Shown: positions 16,923 through 23,797 of the stretch, piece after piece | How the letters are laid out: each line of letters begins with the position of its first letter | Numbering within the stretch: the first letter of the stretch is position 1 | Assembly: GCF_003667315.2 (NCBI RefSeq) | Contig: NZ_RCTZ02000003.1 | Span: 308,564-372,563, forward strand | Length of the DNA: 64,000 bases | Direction of reading: 5' to 3' | DNA from: Tropicibacter alexandrii | GTDB lineage: Bacteria; Pseudomonadota; Alphaproteobacteria; Rhodobacterales; Rhodobacteraceae | Notes under the pieces: generated by a model | Told to the model about the DNA's origin: nothing | Databases searched by the model: none | The model's input: only the letters and a program-made list of their open reading frames with translations | Position numbers and translations under genes: made by a program

Positions 16923-17710
16923 TGGCCGAGACGATCAACGCCACCTTCCGCAAGCCGTTTGCTGAGCAGGTCACCGCATGGCGCTTGCGCCTGGGCAACC
17001 TCGTTCCGACGCGCGCCTGGGACGACATCCAGAAGGCGCAGCACGACCGCGCCTTCATGGTGGCGGGCGCGATGAAGGCCGATCTGCTGGCCGATCTGGC
17101 CGAGGCCGTCGGCAAGTCGATCGAGCAGGGCACGAGCCTGGAAGAGTTCCGCAAGGACTTTCGGCAGATTGTCGAGAAGAACGGCTGGCACGGCTGGACC
17201 GGCGAAGAGACGGCTAAGGGGCGCGCTTGGCGCACCCGCGTCATCTACCAGACCAACATGCTGTCGACCTACGCGGCGGGCCGGTTTGCCCAGCTGCAGG
17301 CGGCAGGCTTCACATACTGGGTCTACCGGCACGGCGGGTCGCGCGATCCGCGCATCCAGCATCTGGGCTGGGACGGGCTTATCCTGCCCGCTGACCATCC
17401 GTTCTGGCTCACGCACTTCCCACCGAACGGTTGGGGCTGCTCCTGCTATGTCGTGGGCGCGCGGTCGTTGCGCGGGGCGCAGCGGCTGGGAGGCGATCCG
17501 TCCAAGACGCTGCCCGACGATTGGGACCTGCGCGATCTGCGCACCGGAGAGCCCGAGGGCATCGGCAAAGGCTGGGGCTATGCGCCCGGGCGCAGCGTGG
17601 CCGAGGAGATCAATGCGCTGGTCGCTGCCAAGCGCGCCACGCTGCCGCCCGAGCTGGCGCAGGCGCTTGGCGAGGCTTTGGCGGACCTTTTCGGAGGTGG
17701 CGACGGATGA
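16922..17710 (+). CDS. minor head protein, MuF family (gp30-like)
   Basis: A 262-residue protein with a phage Mu F-like domain. Key parts are the helical RAWRTRVIYQTNMLSTYAAGRFAQL (about 100-125), then YWVYRHGGSRDPRIQHLGWDGLILPADHPFW, and the conserved FPPNGWGCSCYV with metal-binding-type Cys and His residues. In Mu this protein is ejected with DNA or completes the head. ATG 16922 and TTG 16919 are both possible, and GAGGAGG lies just upstream. ATGA overlap with the next gene. Confidence 0.9.
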   Translation: MAETINATFRKPFAEQVTAWRLRLGNLVPTRAWDDIQKAQHDRAFMVAGAMKADLLADLAEAVGKSIEQGTSLEEFRKDFRQIVEKNGWHGWTGEETAKGRAWRTRVIYQTNMLSTYAAGRFAQLQAAGFTYWVYRHGGSRDPRIQHLGWDGLILPADHPFWLTHFPPNGWGCSCYVVGARSLRGAQRLGGDPSKTLPDDWDLRDLRTGEPEGIGKGWGYAPGRSVAEEINALVAAKRATLPPELAQALGEALADLFGGGDG

Positions 17711-18198
17711 TCCGGGTCGATGTCACCACCGACCAGATCAGCCGGGCCTTTCTGGCGCTGGCCGGGGCTGTCGATGACCTGACACCGCTGATGCAGGATG
17801 TGGGCGAATACCTGCTGACCAGCACCAAGGACAATTTCGCAAGCGGGACCGCGCCGGATGGCACAGTCTGGGCCCCGCGCAGCCAGACCACGCTCGATGC
17901 TTACGCCGCGCGTGGTGATAGACCAAAGGGCGGGCCGCTGGTGGGCGTGACCCGGGCGCTTTCCACCACCATCGCCTATGAAGCGAGCCGTGATCACGTC
18001 GACTGGGGCTCGAACATGATCTACGCTGCTGTCATGCAGTTCGGCGCCGCCAAGGGCGCATTCGGCACTGCGGCAAACGGATCCTCGATCCCATGGGGCC
18101 CGATCCCGGCGCGCCCCTTCCTCGGCATCGGGCCAGAGGATGAGATGAACATCCTCGACATCATCGCCGAGTATCTCGAAGGGGCAATGCGGCTCTGA
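17707..18198 (+). CDS. virion morphogenesis protein, Mu gpG-like
   Basis: A 163-residue protein matching Mu gpG (phage virion morphogenesis family). It carries the pattern QDVGEYLLTSTKDNFASGTAPDGTVWAPRS, then GVTRALSTTI and the C-terminal PARPFLGIGPEDE. It is expected at the head-tail interface as a tail completion or head joining protein. It is the last gene before a 56-base gap that carries a candidate promoter motif and two inverted repeats, so the protease/capsid genes may start a new transcript. Confidence 0.88.
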   Translation: MIRVDVTTDQISRAFLALAGAVDDLTPLMQDVGEYLLTSTKDNFASGTAPDGTVWAPRSQTTLDAYAARGDRPKGGPLVGVTRALSTTIAYEASRDHVDWGSNMIYAAVMQFGAAKGAFGTAANGSSIPWGPIPARPFLGIGPEDEMNILDIIAEYLEGAMRL

Positions 18199-18207
18199 TC
18201 GGCAAAG

Positions 18208-18254
18208 CAACGTTCCCAACGTAACGGGGGTGTTGAACGGGGCATGAATGCCCC
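18208..18254 (+). promoter_or_regulatory. candidate late control motif copy 2 plus hairpin at the protease start
   Basis: CAACGTTCCCAACGTAACG at 18208-18226 repeats the motif at 9545. It contains the dyad ACGTT-CCC-AACGT. It is followed by a perfect inverted repeat GGGGCAT/ATGCCCC (18239-18254) that ends exactly at the protease start codon, and by an alternative longer pairing GAACGGGG (18235-18242) with CCCCGTTC inside the gene. No good Shine-Dalgarno sequence is free, so the start may be structurally controlled. Confidence 0.4.
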
Positions 18255-19274
18255 ATGAGCACCCCGTTCCAAACCGCGCCCATCGAGGCAATCGAGCTTA
18301 CCAGTGCCGCTTCGGGTGCGCCCGAATGGCTGCACCTGTTGCCGCCTCCCGGCAAGCCGTTCCGGGCTATCGATGGCCGGGGGCCATGGCAGTATGATGA
18401 CGCTCAAGCGTTGATCGATGCCAGTCTCGCCGCACCTGGTCCGAAGCTGTTCATCGACATCAACCATGCCACCACAAAGCTCGGACCTCAGGGCGGTGAA
18501 GCCCCTGCATATGGCCACATTTCCGAGCTGCAGGCGCGTCCGGATGGAATTTGGGCGCGTGTCGAATGGAATGCCAAAGGGGCCGAGATCATGAGCGGGC
18601 GTGCCTATACTGGCGTGTCGCCCGTCATGATGACTGCAAAGGGCACAGGGCGCGTTCTGCGCATCTGGCATGCCTCCCTGACCAATACCCCCGCACTGGG
18701 CGGGGCGATCACCACCCTTTCACAGGAGGACCCGGACATGAACCTGTCCGCGATTGCCAAGGCCCTTGGTCTTGGCGAAGGCGCGAGCGAGGAGGATATC
18801 CTCGCCGCGATCTCGAAGATGAAGGAGGGCGCCAAGGCTGACAAAGCTGTCGACCTGTCAGCCCTGGCAGCGGCTCTCGGTGCCGAAGACGGTGCCGAAG
18901 TTGCCGAATTGACCGTTCTGGCGCGGGGCTTCGTCAAGAAAGCCGAAGAGGCGTCTGACGTCCAGGCGCTGACCGAGCAGATTTCCGAAATGAAGTTCGA
19001 GACCTTCATCAAGGAGCAGATCGCGGCTGGCGTCGGCATCGCCGACCAGGATCGTGAAGATCTGTCGGTCATTTATCGCGATGACCCGGATCGCGCGGCC
19101 CGCATGTGCAAGCGTCTGCCCAATCTGGGCCGCGCGCGGATCCCTTCGAGCCCGCCGTCGCGCGAAGAGATCACCGAACTGACTTCCGCGCAGCGCGAAG
19201 CTGCCGACCTGATCGGGGTCTCGCATGACGACATGCTTGCCCAGTTGCAGGCTGAGCAGAAGGAGGCCGTCTGA
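18255..19274 (+). CDS. prohead protease with fused scaffold (Mu gpI-like)
   Basis: A 339-residue protein. The N-terminal 160 residues fit the Mu I protease (phage protease PF10123): FIDINHATTKLG with a central HisAla, PAYGHISEL, then YTGVSPVM and LTNTPALGG. The protease matures the prohead and removes scaffold. The C-terminal part from residue 162 is helical and acidic, as expected for scaffold, and appears also to be made separately from an internal start (see 18738). It overlaps the decoration protein start by one base. The upstream hairpin may tune its translation. Confidence 0.9.
   Translation: MSTPFQTAPIEAIELTSAASGAPEWLHLLPPPGKPFRAIDGRGPWQYDDAQALIDASLAAPGPKLFIDINHATTKLGPQGGEAPAYGHISELQARPDGIWARVEWNAKGAEIMSGRAYTGVSPVMMTAKGTGRVLRIWHASLTNTPALGGAITTLSQEDPDMNLSAIAKALGLGEGASEEDILAAISKMKEGAKADKAVDLSALAAALGAEDGAEVAELTVLARGFVKKAEEASDVQALTEQISEMKFETFIKEQIAAGVGIADQDREDLSVIYRDDPDRAARMCKRLPNLGRARIPSSPPSREEITELTSAQREAADLIGVSHDDMLAQLQAEQKEAV
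18738..19274 (+). CDS. nested scaffold protein (Mu gpZ-like) from an internal start
   Basis: In frame with the protease gene, ATG at 18738 is preceded by AGGAGG at 18724-18729 with an 8-base spacer, a better ribosome binding site than the protease start has. It would give a 178-residue protein beginning MNLSAIAKALGLG: helical, acidic and Ala/Glu-rich, as scaffold proteins are. In Mu, gene Z is nested in the 3' part of gene I in the same way. The arrangement is seen in the sequence; separate production is inferred. Confidence 0.72.
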   Translation: MNLSAIAKALGLGEGASEEDILAAISKMKEGAKADKAVDLSALAAALGAEDGAEVAELTVLARGFVKKAEEASDVQALTEQISEMKFETFIKEQIAAGVGIADQDREDLSVIYRDDPDRAARMCKRLPNLGRARIPSSPPSREEITELTSAQREAADLIGVSHDDMLAQLQAEQKEAV

Positions 19275-19711
19275 TGGCTGCTTTGACCGCAGGGCGCATG
19301 ACGCCGCGCCGCGAGGGTGACTTCGTCGCCGGCGGTGTCGCCGCCGCAACCACGATCTTCACCGGGGCCATGGTGATGCGCAACGCCGCCGGGCACCTGA
19401 TCGAGGGCCAGACCGCCACCGGCCTGGTCGGCGTTGGGGTGGCCTACGCGACCTACGACAACGCCGCCGGATCGGCGGGCGATGTCACCGCCGAGGCGCG
19501 CCCGGGCGTATTCCTCATGGCGAACTCGGCCAGCGCCGACGCCATCACCATCGCCGAGATCGGTGCCGTGTGCTTCGCCGTCGATGACCAGACCGTCGCG
19601 AAGACCGATGGCAGCTCGGCGCGCTCACCCGCCGGTATCGTCGCGGATGTGGACACTGCCGGTGTCTGGGTCCGCTTCGACGAGGCGCTGACCGCCGCCG
19701 CGGCAGCCTGA
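19274..19711 (+). CDS. capsid decoration/cement-like protein
   Basis: A 145-residue Gly/Ala/Thr-rich beta protein (GDFVAGGVAAATTIFTGAMVMRNAAGHLI, then GVGVAYATYDNAAGSAGDVTAEARPGVF). Size, composition and the position between protease/scaffold and major capsid genes are those of head decoration or DUF2190-type proteins. It starts at the last base of the protease stop (TGATG). A cement role is inferred from context; no catalytic motif is present. Confidence 0.7.
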   Translation: MAALTAGRMTPRREGDFVAGGVAAATTIFTGAMVMRNAAGHLIEGQTATGLVGVGVAYATYDNAAGSAGDVTAEARPGVFLMANSASADAITIAEIGAVCFAVDDQTVAKTDGSSARSPAGIVADVDTAGVWVRFDEALTAAAAA

Positions 19712-19726
19712 CAGGAGACCTGAACC

Positions 19727-20620
19727 ATGATCGTCAATGCCGCAAACCTCCAGGCGCTTCGCGTCGGCTTCAACACCACCTTCCGCAACGCGATGGGGCA
19801 GGCCCCCACCATGCGCGACCGCGTGGCCTCGACCATCCGCTCCTCGACCGCCTCGAACAGCTACGGCTGGCTCAAGCAGATGTCGGGTATGCGCGAGTGG
19901 ATCGGCCCCCGTCAGCTCGATGGCATCGCAGAAGCGTCCTACACCGTCGTCAACCGCCACTTCGAGAAGACCGTCGAAGTCAACCGCAACGACATCGAGG
20001 ACGACAATCTCGGCCAGTATTCGATGATGTTCTCGGCTATGGGCGATGCCGCCGCATCCCAACCGGAACTGATGGTCTGGGACCAACTCAAGGCGGGTTT
20101 CGATACCGAGTGCTGGGATGGCCAGAACTTCTTCGATACAGATCACCCGATCACCGACAAGGATGGCAACGAGACCGTGTTCTCGAACACCGGTGGCGGC
20201 TCGGGCACGCCCTGGTTCCTGCTTTGCACCAACAAGGCGGTCAAGCCAATCCTGCTGCAGGAGCGCAAGCCGGTCACCTTCACCTACAAGGACCGCCCCG
20301 AAGACGACAACGTCTTCAACAACAACACCTTCATCTACGGCGCGGAATGGCGGGGCAATGTCGGCTTTGGCATCCCGCAGATGGCCTATGGCTCCAAGCA
20401 GACGCTGGACGCCACCAGCTACGCTGCCGCGCGTGCTGCCATCCAGGGGATGACCGGCGATGGCGGGCGTCCGCTGGGCCTGATGCCCAACCTGCTGGTG
20501 GTGCCGCCGTCGCTGGAAAGCGCCGGGCGCAAGCTGCTCAATTCCGAATACGGCTCGGGCGGTGAGACCAACCAGTGGAAGGGCACCGCCGAGCTGCTGG
20601 TCGTGCCGTGGCTGGCCTGA
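19727..20620 (+). CDS. major capsid protein, Mu gpT family
   Basis: A 297-residue protein matching the Mu-like major head subunit (gpT, PF10124). It carries MREWIGPRQLDGIAEASYTVVNRHFEKTVEVNRNDIEDD-type segments, WDGQNFFDTDHP near residue 127, and GKPLGLMPNLLVVPPSLE-like (here RPLGLMPNLLVVPPSLE) before the end. HK97-type fold is known for this family. A Shine-Dalgarno AGGAG precedes the ATG. The next gene overlaps by one base. Confidence 0.95.
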   Translation: MIVNAANLQALRVGFNTTFRNAMGQAPTMRDRVASTIRSSTASNSYGWLKQMSGMREWIGPRQLDGIAEASYTVVNRHFEKTVEVNRNDIEDDNLGQYSMMFSAMGDAAASQPELMVWDQLKAGFDTECWDGQNFFDTDHPITDKDGNETVFSNTGGGSGTPWFLLCTNKAVKPILLQERKPVTFTYKDRPEDDNVFNNNTFIYGAEWRGNVGFGIPQMAYGSKQTLDATSYAAARAAIQGMTGDGGRPLGLMPNLLVVPPSLESAGRKLLNSEYGSGGETNQWKGTAELLVVPWLA

Positions 20621-21081
20621 TGGCTGGCGCGGCTGACCGAGCGGCGCTGGAGGCGCGCGCCACCGAGCTTGGCATCTCGTTCCGTTCCAACTGGAAGGAC
20701 GAGACGCTGGCCGAAAAGATCGCCGAGGCCGAAGCGGACCACCAGACCAGGTCCGCTCCCATTCCTGACACGGATGGTGAGCCTCAGGGTGCGGAGGACG
20801 CGCAAACTGCCGCCTCCGCACCCGCCGCAGGATCCGGGGACGTGGCATCAGTCCCGGATACCGGGGGGACGGGTGGGGGCGACACAGCCCCCGCCCAACC
20901 CGATCCCGGTGCCGAAGGCGCGATCATCGTGACCGGCCCAAAGAAGGGCCGCTGGCGCGCCGGCCGCCGCTTCACGCCCGAGCCGCGGATCATCCTCGTC
21001 TCAGACCTCGACCCGGGCCAGCGCGAGATGATCGAAGCCGACCCCAAGCTGACGGTCGAGTTCGTCCCGCCCGAAGACTGA
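20620..21081 (+). CDS. HI1506-related protein (Mu gp35-like)
   Basis: A 153-residue protein with a FluMu-type N-terminal helical domain (LEARATELGISFRSNWKDETLAEKIAEAE region, residues about 9-37), a long Pro/Ala/Gly-rich linker (about 45-110), and a C-terminal HI1506-like domain (KKGRWRAGRRFTPEPRIILVSDLDPGQREMIEADP region). It occupies the Mu gp35 position after the capsid. Likely a head or connector accessory protein. Start ATG 20620 overlaps the capsid stop. Confidence 0.75.
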   Translation: MAGAADRAALEARATELGISFRSNWKDETLAEKIAEAEADHQTRSAPIPDTDGEPQGAEDAQTAASAPAAGSGDVASVPDTGGTGGGDTAPAQPDPGAEGAIIVTGPKKGRWRAGRRFTPEPRIILVSDLDPGQREMIEADPKLTVEFVPPED

Positions 21082-21125
21082 TCACCGACAGCCGCGCTTC
21101 TGCTCTTGTCGCGGCGGTCGACCTC

Positions 21126-21155
21126 CCCCGGCGGCTGTCCTCACTGCCGCCGGGG
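21126..21155 (+). terminator. perfect inverted repeat between head and tail-connector genes
   Basis: CCCCGGCGGC (21126-21135) and GCCGCCGGGG (21146-21155) form a 10-bp GC stem with a 10-base loop in a 96-base gap. Only three T residues follow, so it may be a weak terminator or an RNA processing/stability element that sets head versus tail gene levels. Confidence 0.5.
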
Positions 21156-21177
21156 CCTTTGAACCCCGGAGCCACCC

Positions 21178-21609
21178 ATGCCCGCCTACACCACGCAGTC
21201 TGACCTCGAAGAGCGCTACGGAACCCAGTTCCTGATCCAGCTCACCGACCGTGCGGACACGCCGACCCGCGCGATCGACGCCGACGTGGTGACACGGGCG
21301 ATCTCGGAGACAGAAGGGCTGATCAACGGCTACCTCGCCGGGCGCTATGCCCTGCCGCTGACCGCCGTGCCTGATCCGATCCCGGCGATCGCCGCGCAGA
21401 TCGCGATCTACGTCCTGCATGTCTACGAGCCCAACCCCAAGATCACCCGCGACTACGAGATGGCGATCAAGGACCTCGAACGCATCTCCAAAGGCACCAT
21501 CCAACTCGCCGCTGAAGGTGTGGCAGCCGAGACCACCGGCGGCGGCGGTGCCCAGCTGACCGACCGCGAACGCCCCTTCACCGAGACCACGATGAAGGGC
21601 TTCATCTGA
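21178..21609 (+). CDS. DUF1320 family protein (Mu gp36-like head-tail connector)
   Basis: A 143-residue protein of the DUF1320 (gp36) family: YTTQSDLEERYGTQFLIQLTDR at the N-terminus, the ARAISETEGLINGYLAGRYALPL-type helix pair (here VTRAISETEGLINGYLAGRY) and IAIYVLH. The family is related to head-tail adaptors. It follows the hairpin at 21126 and overlaps the next gene by one base. Confidence 0.87.
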   Translation: MPAYTTQSDLEERYGTQFLIQLTDRADTPTRAIDADVVTRAISETEGLINGYLAGRYALPLTAVPDPIPAIAAQIAIYVLHVYEPNPKITRDYEMAIKDLERISKGTIQLAAEGVAAETTGGGGAQLTDRERPFTETTMKGFI

Positions 21610-22040
21610 TGCTCAACTCCGTCGAAACACGCCTTGAAGCCCGCGTCACGGACCTTGCTGGGCGGGTTCGCCCCGCGGCGGATTTCGCGCGGCTGATGGC
21701 CAGCGGCGCGCAGCCCTCGGGCGGGGTCAACGCCTACGTCCTGCCAAGCTCGATGCGTGGCGGGCGCGCCAGCGCGATGACCGGCACGTTTTCTCAAGAG
21801 GTGACCAAGGGCGTCAGCGTCGTGCTGTTCCTCGCCTCGGTCGACGGGCAGGGTGCCGCTGCGCTGGCCCGCATCGACAGCCTGCTGACCGAGATCATCG
21901 ACGCGCTGTGTGGCTGGGCCCCTGCCGACGAGGTGGGCGTCTTCATGCTCGGCCAGTCCCGCTTTGCCCCCAGCAGCTCGGGCCTGATGAGCTGGGTGAT
22001 CGAGTTCCAAATCATGGACCATCTGAGGATCGACACATGA
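21609..22040 (+). CDS. tail terminator-like protein (Mu gp37-like)
   Basis: A 143-residue protein following DUF1320, in the place of Mu gp37/DUF1834. Mixed alpha/beta pattern: RLEARVTDLAGRVRPAADFARLMA, then FSQEVTKGVSVVLFLA and MSWVIEFQIMDHLR. Proteins here cap the tail or join it to the head. Family assignment rests mainly on position and secondary-structure pattern. Confidence 0.65.
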   Translation: MLNSVETRLEARVTDLAGRVRPAADFARLMASGAQPSGGVNAYVLPSSMRGGRASAMTGTFSQEVTKGVSVVLFLASVDGQGAAALARIDSLLTEIIDALCGWAPADEVGVFMLGQSRFAPSSSGLMSWVIEFQIMDHLRIDT

Positions 22041-22171
22041 CCGACCTACCGCAATCGGGTGGCAGCTACACCCGCGACCCCAAAGGCAAGCTGAAGCAGA
22101 CCGAGGCGCCCGCGCAGGAGCGCGCGCTCGCCAAACCTGCCCCGAAACCCGCACCGAAGAAGGAGGGCTGA
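22037..22171 (+). CDS. hypothetical 44-residue Pro/Lys-rich protein
   Basis: ATG at 22037 overlaps the previous stop, and the gene ends 3 bases before the tail tube gene. The product is basic and disordered, ending in a Pro-Lys-Ala repeat. Small proteins of this kind precede tail tube genes in B3-like phages; the role is unknown. Confidence 0.5.
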   Translation: MTDLPQSGGSYTRDPKGKLKQTEAPAQERALAKPAPKPAPKKEG

Positions 22172-22174
22172 TCC

Positions 22175-23110
22175 ATGCCCGTGATGAAGTGGCGCAAGAC
22201 GGCCATGCTCTTCAAGCTGGAGAGCACCTACGGCACCGATCCGACGCCCTCGGGCGCGGCCAATGCGGTCAAGGTCCAGAACGCGACCTACAGCCCGATG
22301 GAGGGGCAGGACCTGCAGATGGACTATCTGCTGCCCTACATCAGCGCGGATCCGAGCAAGCCCGCAGACCTGCACTCGACGCTCCAGTTCGAAGTCGCGC
22401 TGGTCGGCTCCGGCACCGCCGGCACGGCGCCCGCCTTTGGTCCGATCCTGCGGGCTCTGGGGATGGCCGAGACCATCGTCGCCAGCACCTCGGTCACCTA
22501 CAATCCGGTCAGCGACAACCACGACAGCGCCACCGTCTACTTCAACAAGGACGGCATTCGCTACAAGGGCGTGGGTGGGCGCGGCACCGGTACGCTGACG
22601 CTGAACGCGTCCGGCCTGCCGATCCTTCAGGTCAACATGACCTTCCTCTACGTCCAACCCGCCGACGCGACGTTGCCGACACCGGACTATTCGGCATGGA
22701 ACGAGCCGGTGGTGGTCAGTGATGCCAATAGCGCCTTCACGATCGACGGCGATGCGGCTGTGATGCGGTCCTTCACTTTCAACCTGGGCAATACGGTCGA
22801 GCCGATCTTCGAGGTCGGTGATGAGCAGATCGCCATCGTCGATCGGGCAGAGACCTTCGACCTGCAGATCCGTGCTGGCGCGCTGTCGGACTTCAACCCC
22901 TACGCCCTGGCCGAGGCCGGGACGACCGTGCCGATGGTGTTCACCCACGAAAAGGCCACGGCGGGCCGGATCATCACCCTGACCCAGCCGCGCGTCCAGC
23001 TCATGCGCCCCGGCGCACCGACCGAGGCACAGGGGCTTGTCGAGTGGCCGCTGACCGCCAAGCCGCTGCCCGGCTCCGGCAACGACCAGTTCACGCTGGC
23101 CTTCACCTGA
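22175..23110 (+). CDS. phage tail tube protein
   Basis: A 311-residue beta-rich protein: KLESTYGTDPTPSGAANAVKVQNATYSPMEG region at the start, then the long alternating-strand middle with FGPILRALGMAET and YKGVGGRGTGTLTLNA, ending LPGSGNDQFTLAFT. This is the pattern of siphovirus-type tail tube subunits found in B3/RcapMu-like transposable phages. There is no sheath gene nearby, consistent with a non-contractile tail. Confidence 0.85.
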   Translation: MPVMKWRKTAMLFKLESTYGTDPTPSGAANAVKVQNATYSPMEGQDLQMDYLLPYISADPSKPADLHSTLQFEVALVGSGTAGTAPAFGPILRALGMAETIVASTSVTYNPVSDNHDSATVYFNKDGIRYKGVGGRGTGTLTLNASGLPILQVNMTFLYVQPADATLPTPDYSAWNEPVVVSDANSAFTIDGDAAVMRSFTFNLGNTVEPIFEVGDEQIAIVDRAETFDLQIRAGALSDFNPYALAEAGTTVPMVFTHEKATAGRIITLTQPRVQLMRPGAPTEAQGLVEWPLTAKPLPGSGNDQFTLAFT

Positions 23111-23131
23111 TCCCCCCGAAAGGACAAGAGC

Positions 23132-23443
23132 ATGACCTTCTGTATCGCAAAGCCCCGCACCTTCAGCCGAAAGATCACGCTGGCCACCGGTGAGGACTTC
23201 ACCGCCACCTTCGAGGTTATTTCGGACGAGGAGTTCGAGCAGCTGGGCGGCGAGGGCCGCGACGGCGAGATCGCCTTGCTGTCCAAGCTGGTGACCCACC
23301 TCGACGGCATCGAGGGCGAGGGCGGCGACCCGATCCGGTTTTCTGAGGACCTCAAGAGCCAGATGCTGGGCTTTGCCGACATCCGTATTGGCCTGCTGCG
23401 CGGCTATCTCGAAGGCCGTCGCGAGATCCGCACGGGAAACTGA
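23132..23443 (+). CDS. tail assembly chaperone (short form, G-like)
   Basis: A 103-residue acidic protein located between the tail tube and tape measure genes, the standard place of tail assembly chaperones. AAGGA precedes the ATG. Its last codons contain the canonical slippery heptamer G GGA AAC (23434-23440) just before its TGA stop, so a fraction of ribosomes should shift -1 and continue into the DUF1799 frame, giving a 221-residue fusion equivalent to lambda G/GT. Both forms are expected to bind the tape measure protein during tail assembly. Confidence 0.82.
   Translation: MTFCIAKPRTFSRKITLATGEDFTATFEVISDEEFEQLGGEGRDGEIALLSKLVTHLDGIEGEGGDPIRFSEDLKSQMLGFADIRIGLLRGYLEGRREIRTGN
23434..23440 (+). 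promoter_or_regulatory. programmed -1 ribosomal frameshift site GGGAAAC
   Basis: The heptamer is in the exact X XXY YYZ phase (G GGA AAC) with the zero-frame stop TGA directly after it. The -1 frame is open from here to 23796. Lambda uses G GGA AAG at the same step of tail assembly. The downstream sequence is very GC-rich and could form a stimulatory stem. Confidence 0.85.
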
Positions 23444-23796
23444 GATGGGCCGGGCGGGCCAGCGTGACCGGCGCGCTCTGGTCCGCTTCGGCCCGCGATC
23501 CGGAATTCGAGGCCGACTGCGCAGTGCTTGGCATTCCGGTCGATGCCCTGACCGCCGAGGCTGATCACCACGAGGGCGTGTGGCCCGAGCATGTCGAGGC
23601 GGTCGCGGCGTTTCTGGTGGTGCGCGAGCAGTGGCGGGTGATCCCGCGCTGGGGCGCGCCGCCGATCTACCAGGCGCTGGACTACAGCGCCTGCGAGGCA
23701 ACCTGGCGGATGGCCGGGATCGAGATGACGCCGGAGCTGTTCGCGGATCTCCGGCTGGTCGAGGCAGGCGCCCGCGGCGCGCTGAACGAGGGATGA
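23440..23796 (+). CDS. frameshift-dependent chaperone extension, DUF1799 family (T-like)
   Basis: This is the -1 frame reached by slippage at 23434. It adds 118 residues (LRWAGRASVTGALWSASARDPEFEADC onwards) to the short chaperone. The part from GTG 23464 (110 residues) matches DUF1799: EFEADCAVLGIP, then VWPEHVEAVAAFLVVREQWRV. No convincing ribosome binding site precedes that GTG, which favours expression as a fusion. The extension should recruit tail tube subunits to the tape measure. The tape measure gene starts one base after its stop. Confidence 0.78.
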   Translation: MRWAGRASVTGALWSASARDPEFEADCAVLGIPVDALTAEADHHEGVWPEHVEAVAAFLVVREQWRVIPRWGAPPIYQALDYSACEATWRMAGIEMTPELFADLRLVEAGARGALNEG

Positions 23797-23797
23797 C

